In this document: piece after piece, positions 56,601 through 64,000 of the stretch
How the letters are laid out: each line of letters starts with the position of its first letter
Position numbering within the stretch: position 1 is the first letter of the stretch
NCBI GenBank assembly: GCA_034406715.1
Contig: CP137877.1
Span: 372,001 to 436,000, forward strand
Direction: 5' to 3'
Source: Rhodotorula mucilaginosa
Taxonomy: Eukaryota; Basidiomycota; Microbotryomycetes; Sporidiobolales; Sporidiobolaceae
DNA length: 64,000 nucleotides
Translations under genes and position numbers: made by a program
The notes under the pieces: generated by a model
Database searches by the model: none
Told to the model about the DNA's origin: nothing
What the model saw: only the letters and a program-made list of their open reading frames with translations

Positions 56601-58274
56601 CTTTTCCTGCGGGCAGAAAGGTTGACGTGGTAAGCAGCGGGACTGCAGCGAGCTGAATGAAAGAGAACGCACGGCGATCCGCAGCGAAGTTGTCCAGAGC
56701 GGGACGGCGGCAGGCAGATTCCGGATCGCTCGCTCGCAGACCTCGCGGAGGTTGGCATCCAGGGGCTTGTGCTGTGCAGGTGCAAAGCTGTAGTCAGTTA
56801 CTGAAGGCCTGCCGTGGATAGTGCGACGATGTTAAGCTTACCAGGAACTCCAAGTAGGTCTCCCAGAGCTCGAGCTCCTGCGGGTGGTCTTTGACGGCCC
56901 GCTCGAACAGCTGCTTGACCAAGACCACGTCGGGGCGTTTGACTTCTCGTTCCCACGAGACATAGTCGAGGTACGCCTGAGCCGAGTACCCTGTCGCTTT
57001 CTGCGCGCGCGGTGTAGAGACCGGTCAATTCAGTGAGCGGAGGCACAGGCCCGGTTAGACTGCGATCTCACCAGCTTTTCCTCCTCCGGATACCGTTCAT
57101 CAGCCTTCTTCACGCTCGCGCTATAGATCTTGTTCGCCGCTGGCAGACTGGTGTCGTAGTTGTCGTTGTCAAAGGTGGTGACGAAAGTCGAGTAGGCCGA
57201 GAAGGTTTCGGCGATGTCTGCTCGACAACATACGATGAGTCTCGATCCTCGGGCTCAGAGGTCCGCATGCAGAACATACCGAGGTGCGCAACCTTGAGTC
57301 GAGCGAGGTAGAGTTCCTCGACTACGACAAGCTGATCCGGCCTGCGTTGAACCGAGAGCAATTAGTTTCCTGCAACCTTTGGCCGATTCCGCGATCAAGA
57401 GAGCGCACGTGGTGTCAAGCTGCGCATGGTGTTAAGTGTCAGCTCGCGCGAGAGCTAACAATCGTCGGAAAAGGTGGCAGACACACCTTGAGCAAGTCGG
57501 TTTCAAAGTCACGCCAAATCTTCCACAGTTGGGAGCTCTGTCAAAACGAAACGGACGTCAGCCACACCCTATTGCCGAGGTTTCTGCCGCTTCACGTACC
57601 TCTGTGAGGTGGGTCCCGCCGATTTTGAGAGTCTCTGCGCGAATCTCACGGACTTCCTCGATGGAGAAGACGACTCCGAGGAGTTGGTCCGGCTCGCCCG
57701 CTTTCCGGTCCACCGGCTGCATAGCCGCATCCTCCGCTTCTTCATCCACCTCGGCGGCTGCCGTCGGCGGTGTCAGGCCTTGAGCGAGGTAGTACTGCGA
57801 GACGACCCATTTTGACCAGTTGACCAGAAACGGAATCGCTGAGGACGAGCAGCAAAGTCAGCTTCGTTTCGCCTGGGCCCGCTCGCATAAATTCGGAGCA
57901 GAACGCACACAGGTATTCCCTGCTTCCTCGACGGTACAACTCGATCACGTCGAGGTACGGCGTGACGTCGTCGGCAGGCAATTGCGGCAAACCCTTCTTG
58001 CGATCCTCGATCCACTCGAGCCATTCCTCTGCAGAACAGCCGACCTTGTCAGCTCTGGACCTTGAGAGAGTGCTGTAGATGCGTACGCACCTTCACTCAG
58101 GGCAAGGAACTGCGCGTAGGCTTGCCTGCCTTGCTCGACTGCATCGCTCAAGCCAAGTTGCTTCGCCAGTCGCACCCGCTCGAGGTGCAGGTCGCGCTGG
58201 TACGGCGACGAGCTGATCTGCTCGAGCAAGCTGCTGTACTGCTGCACAGCTTCCTCCGAGCTCGCGTCGGCCAT
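53621..58274 (-). CDS. PRP24: U4/U6 snRNP assembly factor PRP24/SART3: HAT repeats, four RRMs, C-terminal Lsm-binding-like motif
   Basis: Twenty-two exons (58274-58091, 58028-57909, 57838-57600, 57537-57485, 57341-57280, 57217-57072, 57000-56842, 56771-56673, 56606-56462, 56393-56313, 56249-56197, 56125-56019, 55948-55756, 55682-55432, 55366-55288, 55217-55143, 55065-54919, 54858-54775, 54708-54436, 54375-54278, 54215-54038, 53971-53621) give 1058 residues. Residues 1 to about 580 are HAT repeats (EEWLEWIEDRKKGL, LWKIWRDFE, ELWETYLEF, AVWYGRADFE), as in SART3. Four RRMs follow: HSTVFAVSDGS, CCLYVTNYPESY, ELYIANVARSV with GVCKGFAFVEFED, and LGVRVRGLAPE. An Arg-Gly-rich stretch precedes the end SQDDFRAMLSK, resembling the Prp24 C-terminal motif that binds the U6 Lsm ring. 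The protein re-anneals U4 and U6 snRNAs. All joins keep phase; the exon-5 join, after GTGTCT, is the least certain. Confidence 0.95.
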
Positions 58275-58754
58275 GACGAGTGAACGGTCCAACTTCAACG
58301 CAGGTGCGCCCCACCACGGCAGAGTTGGAAAACCAAGTCTTCAGTGTAACAACGCGCTCCGGCTCTTTTTTCCTTCGGAAAGACACCTACGCACAATAGA
58401 CGCTCTCGTCGCGGCAAGCGTCCGATCCATAGCGGAAACAGTCACGGCTCGGAACAGTGAGAAGGGAGGTTTGCGCTAACGAAGGCGGCTACACAGTTAT
58501 ACGGAGCGAGGGATCTTGAGCATCTATGATAAGACAACATGGTGGTGAAGCATGAAAACTGCGGAGGTGAGTAGAAACGAGGAGCGGAGTGTGCGAATGC
58601 GATCGGCGAGAAGACCTGTCGGTCGGGCGAGGGTCTTTGAAGGTACACGGTATATCGAGGCAGGGGATACATGCGAGAGTTGAGAGTTGAGAGTGGTGGT
58701 GGTATGCTGCTGCTGCAAGCGGTTACAGGGGGTATGCGTAGTAGTGGCGCCTCT
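58275..58754. promoter_or_regulatory. PRP24 5' region / RNR2 3' region
   Basis: A 480-bp tandem gap on the minus strand with no supported ORF. It should hold the PRP24 promoter and the RNR2 3' UTR. Nothing distinctive seen. Confidence 0.5.
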
Positions 58755-60732
58755 TCAGAAGTCGGCGTCGAACACGAGTGTGCTGCGGTCGTCAACTCCG
58801 GAAGGGGTGCTGACGCCTCCTGTCGATTCGTCGATCCGAGTCAAGCTCGCCGTACGAGACATGGCAGCGTGCCGAGACATGATACCGGCCTTCTGGTAGT
58901 CACTGACACGCTCTGTGCACGACGAGGAAGACCAAGGTACAGTCAGATCAGAGCGCTCGCAGCCATCCTGAAAGACGAGTATGCAACCAAAAACTCACTC
59001 TCGAAGAAGTTGGTCTTTCCCTCCATCGAGATCAGCTCCATCCAATCGAAAGGGTTCTCCGTGTTGTAGAGCTTGTCGTTCCCGAGCGCGACGAGCAGCC
59101 GGTCCGCCACAAACTCGATGTACTGGCACATCAACGTCGAGTTCATACCGATCAAGGCGACGGGCAGTGCGTCGGTCAAGAACTCCTTCTCGATCTCGAC
59201 GGCTTCGGCGATGATGCGTGCAACGCGATGAGGAGCGGGACGACGTTCGAGGTGAGAAAAGAGGAGGCAGGCAAAGTCGGTGTGGAGGCCTTCGTCACGC
59301 GAGATGAGCTCGTTCTGCGGGGGGAAGGTGTCAGCATGGCGAGCATGATATACATACAGCCGGCAAGTGAGCTTACCGAAAAGGTCAAGCCGGGCATCAG
59401 CCCGCGCTTCTTGAGCCAAAAGATGGACGCGAACGACCCGGAGAAAAATATGCCCTCGACCGCTGCGAACGCGATGAGTCGTTCGCCGAACACTGCCTTC
59501 GGATCAGAGATCCATCGCAACGCCCAGTCGGCTTTCTTCTTGATGCAAGGGACTGTCCGAGGCGAGTCCAGGGTCAACATGTGGGGAATGAACGAAGATT
59601 GCGCGATTGTGAAAGCCTCTCGGAAACGCACTGGTTTCCATGGCGTTGAAGAGCATGGTGCGCTCGTCCGGGTCTCGGACATAGCTCTCGATGAGCAGCG
59701 AGTAGACCTCGGAGTGGATGTTCTCCCTAAAGGCGTTTCAGGAGAGCCCTCGTCAACGACTGAACCGGGGCACTGGGAAAACAGCGCAAAGGAGGGACTC
59801 ACATCATGATCTGGAAGCCGTAGAAGCAGCGCGCCTCTGCTACTTGAACCTCGGAAGAGAACCGTTCGACGAGGTTCTCGTTGACGATGCCGTCCGAGGC
59901 GGCGAAAAAGGCGAGAACGTGCTTGATAAAGTGCTGTTCCTTGTCGTTCAACCGCTCCCAGTCGAACTGATCCTTGCTGATATCCTGCAAGCGCGGTACA
60001 CAATGCATCAGCTTCGGAGCTAACGCTGGCCGATCGAGAGAGTCGTACCATTTCCTCTGCAGTCCAGAAACTCGCCTCGGCGTGCTTGTAGGCCGCCCAG
60101 ATCTGTATAGGCGAAACGAAACGCGGTCAGCGGGCTGCCTCGACTACAGATCATGAGTTCGAAAGGTTTCCCACCTCGTGGTACTGGATGGGGAACAGTA
60201 CAAAGCGCCGCTTGTTGTCTCGCAGAATCGGTTCGTCCGTGTCTCTGCGGATCGACAAGTTTCCGACGAACCGTGGTTGGCCCTCGTCGTCCACCGTCTC
60301 ATCCTCTTCGTCGAGAGATCCTTTCTCGTTCTTTTGCGGATTGGAAACGGCAAGCGGCAGGGGATCGGGCGAGAGCGGACGGCTGTCCTCGTCGACGGCG
60401 GCTGTTGGCGACTCCCCTTCTGGCGTCCGGTCCACAGCCTCCGAATGCACAGAGGCCTCTGTTCCTCGCTCTTTGCCCTTGTCGTTCACTTCCTTGCCAC
60501 CCTCTGGCCGGTCGTCGCTCGGCTCGACCTCCTTCCGCTTCTGACTGGCAGTGGCGCTACTCGACGACAACGACCGGCGGTTCTGCGCCTCCTTGTGCCG
60601 GCCGATCGGCGGTCCTAATGACAAGCCTGCGAGTTTGCTCGAGGTAGACGGGACCGAAGGCGCGCCATAGCACGACGACGACGAGTGGTTCATCGAGTGA
60701 GCGTAAAGTGGCGGTGAAGGCGAGGCGAGCAT
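58755..60732 (-). CDS. RNR2: Ribonucleotide reductase small subunit (R2)
   Basis: Exons 60732-60175, 60102-60049, 59984-59803, 59726-59632, 59552-59377, 59314-58999, 58912-58755 give 512 residues. Core motifs are complete: [52 protein letters not shown] with the radical Tyr and di-iron ligands, [34 protein letters not shown] and [16 protein letters not shown], several rebuilt across introns. The C-terminus FDADF is the large-subunit-binding tail. The enzyme makes deoxyribonucleotides. The N-terminal region before the core is about 165 residues, two to three times the usual length, Ser-rich then acidic and Lys/Glu-rich. RNR2 is normally cell-cycle and damage regulated; I see no MluI-type ACGCGT box in the 320 bp upstream. 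Confidence 0.96.
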
Positions 60733-61056
60733 GACGTCGATCCTGGCTCGAGCGAAGCCCGCGTGGCTGGGGTCGATGGGCTGGCAGAGACTCTGCAGGT
60801 ACTACTAGCAGGTCCGGACTGCTCAAGAAGGCGTGAGAGAGGCAAATTGGACGGAGGGCCGACCTGCGCCGCGACGGGGATCGTGCTGCCCCTTGTTCCA
60901 CAAAGTCTCGTCTTTTTCCAGCGCGTTTAGCAGCACACAGAGTGTTACAGGGTCATACTACGCAAGGAGGGTTCTCTATGCCTCGAAGGAAAGAAAACAG
61001 ATGAAACGACCAAAGGGAGAGAAGGAAGAAAGGAAAGAAAGAAAAGAGTCACCCAA
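60733..61056. promoter_or_regulatory. RNR2 promoter region / M28 peptidase 3' region
   Basis: A 324-bp tandem gap. It includes a purine-rich stretch of GAAAG units (61015-61045) just after the peptidase stop. No ORF with support and no ACGCGT element. Confidence 0.5.
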
Positions 61057-64000
61057 TCAATGCTTCAAACCGCGCTCGACCGTGCGGAGGATGGTCTCGA
61101 ACGCCTGTTCGAGCCGCGCGACCTCGACCTGAGCACGTTCGACGTCCTGGTCGAGGGCGAGCGCTTCGGCCAGTCCGGGCAAGGTGGTGGCGCCGTATCC
61201 GAGCCAGCGACCAGGAGCCACTCCGAGGTGGCGGTACCACTCGCGTCCCTGCAGGCCCTTCTTGTCACCGAGGAAACCCGCCTCAAACTCCTTCAGAGCG
61301 CGGTTGATCTGCTGCAGCTCTCGGGCGCGCTTGAAGGCCTCGCGCTTGTTCGGACGCTTGTGGTGGCACGACGACGAGGACGACGAGGGGGCCGCATGCT
61401 CCGAGACGAGTTTCTCGGCGCGAGCGGCGAGACGTTGCGAAGCCGCGACAATCTTGCGCGAGAGGGAGCGGAGCGTTGCGAGGTCGAGCTTGTGCGCGAG
61501 CGGGTCGGCAGCCACCTTGTCCAAGTAATGCTCAATCTCGACGGCGTAGGCTGTTGCAGCACCGGTCTTCTGGTCAGTAATGCATCTTTCCTCGGGTAAA
61601 GAAATCTGTCCCCGCTAGACACCCACCGGTGATATTGATCGGCAAGACCAGGTCATCGGCGAGCCGCGCCGCCGTCAACCCGAGCACGCGAGCGATCGCA
61701 ACATGACGCTCGTAAGTGGGGTCGCCATAGGTCGACTGCCAGTGGAACGAATCAAAGTTGGACTGCGGGCGGCGCGAGACGTTAGCATTTTCGGTTCGAG
61801 CTTTCGACGACAACGATGGCGACGGGAAGCTGACATGGTAATGGTAGACTGCGAGCGACATGAAAAGTCAGTTTCGAGTTCTGAAGGCTGAAGGAAAGAG
61901 TATGGACCCGCGCACCCGGGTCCTTGCGTCCGCGCCGCATTCCGAAGTTGGCGGATGCGAGCCCCAGTCGCTGCAGGAACACTGTAAAGTCTGTTCGTCG
62001 GCAAGAAGAATAAACTCAGTCCTTGAAGCCCGAGTCTTCCTGCCTTCCAAGACTGATTCCGTGTGAAAAGGATTCGGGACGAACCGCTGCCAGACCCAAG
62101 CGCCGCCACATCGAGCACCTTCAGCTTTTCGTCGTCGCCGACGTCGCCATCCTCTTTCGGTTCCGCGAGCGACTTGCCCTCGCGATCGGGATCCGGTACC
62201 TGGGCCGACACGTTCTTGAGCAAGTCGGCGAGCGAAGGGGAAGCGGCGAGGTCGTAGACCGATCCAGCGACGCCTGGAGCGAGCACAACCAAGAAAAAAA
62301 GTCATCAGCAACCGTGCGAGTCAAGTCAGGGCTGCTGACCTGCATAACTAGCCTGCGTAAGGCCGTAAGAGATTTTAACAGTGAGGTAAGACTTACTGAC
62401 GTCGACGTTGAGGTACGCCACGACATGGCGCTGCAACCATTCCGAAAAGTCCTCGCCAAACTCGGTCGACCCGATCAAGCCAAACCTGCAAACATCCCCA
62501 AGTCCCCATGAAAGTCAGCTTCAAACTGAAAAATGAAGAATCAGAAGAAAACGAAGAAAAAGACCCACTCTTCTGCATCCCAAGCCGCGAGCATAATAGT
62601 CCGCAACGGTTTCCACCCCTTTTCGAGCAAAGCGCCGAAAGCGCGCACCGTCTCGTGCACCGAAGCGGTCCCACTGTTGGGATCGCCGGCGCCAAAGGTC
62701 CACGCATCGTGGTGGTTGCCGAGGATGACAACTTCATCCGTCTGACCGGGGATGAGGGCGTACGTGTTCCTGCGTGCGAACGAAGGAGAGAGAGAGAGAC
62801 ATTGTGAGTCATCAAGTCGGCCGGATTAAAGTGCCGCTGCCGGACTTCCCCAAAACAAGAGACACGAAGAAGAAGATGAACGCACCAGATCGGGGTCACT
62901 TTCTCCTCGACGATGTTGGTCAGTTCGACCACTTCCTCCCCCGGTCCCGTCCAATACTCGACCCCTTTATTTCTCAACCCGCCCTCCTTCCACCCTTCCA
63001 CTTTCTTCCCCGCCCTCTGACCATCCTCCAACTTGATCCCCTTGCCATTCAAACTCTTCAACAAAGGGATCGCATCCTCGTACGAGAGCGGGATCGACGG
63101 GATCGAAGGGATGTTGATTTGCATCTCGTCGTCGCCATCGGGGGTCCCATCGCGCGGCAACCGCTTCGGCGCATTCGGCAACGAAGGGTTATAAGACGGT
63201 TGACCGGGCGTGAGCGGATCGCCCGGATAGAGAGAGAGGTACTGGACGCTACCGCGCTGGACGCTGCTGGGAGCTCGAGCCGGTCCGGCGGGATAGGCAG
63301 CATAGTCGGGTCCTTGGACGACGTCGCCGTCTTCGATCGGGTCGGTAAAGATCACGACGCCGACAGCTCCGGCTTCGGCGGCCGCTTTCACTTTGAGACC
63401 GCGGAAGGATCCGCCGTACTGGACGGCGACGACCTTGCCCTTGACATCGACGCCTGTGTACAGGCGCACGGGCGGGCGAGAGAGAGAGAGAGAGGAGTTA
63501 GCGCCGTTTCTTCGATCCTCACACCGAAAAGAAGCACCAACTCACCCTGCTCGGCAAGGTACTCGAAATCCTCTTTGGTCCCCCGACTAGCATAGACCAA
63601 CTGGCCCTTGACCGTCCCGTTCTTGCTAAACCCGTGCCAAATCCCGACCCCGTCGCCACTCGTCGGATCCTCCGGGAACACGTCCTCGCGGAGTTTTGCG
63701 CGCCAAGAAGGCTCATCCGCGCCAGGAGGGGTGAGTGACAATGCGGCCTTGACGGGGTAGTTTAGGAGAGAGTAATAGGTGTCGGTCCAGACGCGCGGTG
63801 TTCCGTCGCTACGCGGTCCGTGAGGTGGGCCCCGGTGGTGAGGAGGACCATGATGCGGTCCGCGATGCTCTCGCCCGTGACGGGAGGGCGGTCCACGGTG
63901 GTGTTCGTGCTCGATCCGGTCATTGTGACGACGGAATCGAGCTAGGCCGAGTCCGAGCCGGTCAGCGCAACGACGAGTGGTCCGACGGATCTTGTGCCAG
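61057..64000 (-). CDS. M28 zinc peptidase, glutamate-carboxypeptidase-II / transferrin-receptor-like; N-terminus outside the window
   Basis: Exons from the right edge: 64000-63546, 63453-62886, 62769-62569, 62485-62397, 62273-62085, 61990-61916, 61848-61835, 61762-61627, 61550-61057 (about 740 residues seen). After a His/Pro/Arg-rich segment come the PA domain ([28 protein letters not shown]) and M28 catalytic blocks: [19 protein letters not shown] (His and bridging Asp), [16 protein letters not shown] (catalytic and metal Glu), YLNVDV and the last zinc His in VYHYHSNFDSF. The dimerisation domain ends the protein. All metal ligands are present, so an active peptidase is likely, unlike the transferrin receptor. 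Yeast relatives are Vps70 and Tre1/2, membrane-anchored in the endosome/vacuole; any membrane anchor here lies beyond base 64000. The 7th exon is only 14 nt. Confidence 0.93.
61835..61848 (-). other. 14-nt microexon of the M28 peptidase gene
   Basis: Bounded by CTCGCAG|TC and CAT|GTCAGC on the minus strand, it encodes the end of the V and then Y-H-Y-H, including the conserved zinc-ligand region; joined to the next exon it reads [12 protein letters not shown], matching the GCPII family. Phases fit on both sides. Confidence 0.82.

Noticed and set aside
1-64000. Transposons, retroelement fossils, CRISPR arrays, prophage-like or plasmid-like features
   Set aside because: No integrase, transposase, reverse transcriptase or capsid-like proteins, no long terminal or inverted repeats and no spaced direct repeats were seen.

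Overview
The window is nuclear DNA of a GC-rich, intron-dense fungus, most likely a basidiomycetous yeast of the Pucciniomycotina (Rhodotorula/Rhodosporidium-like, Microbotryomycetes). This rests on short introns in nearly every gene, donors mostly GTGAGT, GTGCGT or GTACGT, CTGAC/CTAAC-like branch sites, strong C/G preference at third codon positions, and the gene families present. The genus is an inference. I see no mobile element, viral fossil, CRISPR array, rRNA or convincing tRNA. All exon joins below were made by hand from splice signals, reading phase and family conservation.

Layout, left to right. 1-7.1 kb: a membrane-anchored PPN2-like polyphosphatase (+), a small mitochondrial membrane protein (-) and a VanZ-like membrane protein (+); the last two start only 77 bp apart. 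7.8-17.4 kb: an RRM+YTH RNA-binding protein, an O-fucosyltransferase-like enzyme and the Paf1-complex subunit CDC73 (all -). 17.8-23.5 kb: the RNA cytidine acetyltransferase KRE33/NAT10 and the Golgi protein YIPF6/YIP4 (-). 23.8-31.3 kb: an RNase III + dsRBD protein, a single fused BUB1/MAD3-type checkpoint kinase, and a small linker-histone-like protein (+). 31.5-38.5 kb: the branched-chain keto-acid dehydrogenase E2 and a LYR-motif protein (-), a basic nuclear coiled-coil protein (+), and mitochondrial malate dehydrogenase (-). 38.7-48.5 kb: a very large ULP2-type SUMO protease and a PHD-finger/AT-hook protein (-). 48.9-53.5 kb: a Mit_KHE1-family mitochondrial protein and a PH-like protein (+). 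53.6-64 kb: PRP24/SART3 with 22 exons, ribonucleotide reductase small subunit RNR2, and an M28 glutamate-carboxypeptidase-II-like peptidase that runs off the right edge (-).

The genes are unlinked housekeeping functions (RNA processing and modification, spindle checkpoint, mitochondrial metabolism, secretion). Neighbours do not form a pathway and nothing looks like a cluster or island. I did not find an undescribed multi-gene system. The unusual observations concern gene structure (two GC-AG introns, six stop-free introns of length 3n, a 14-nt microexon carrying a zinc ligand, very short candidate introns in the RNase III gene) and conserved-residue changes (GNND in PPN2, HxxxEG in the E2, E for D in RNase III).
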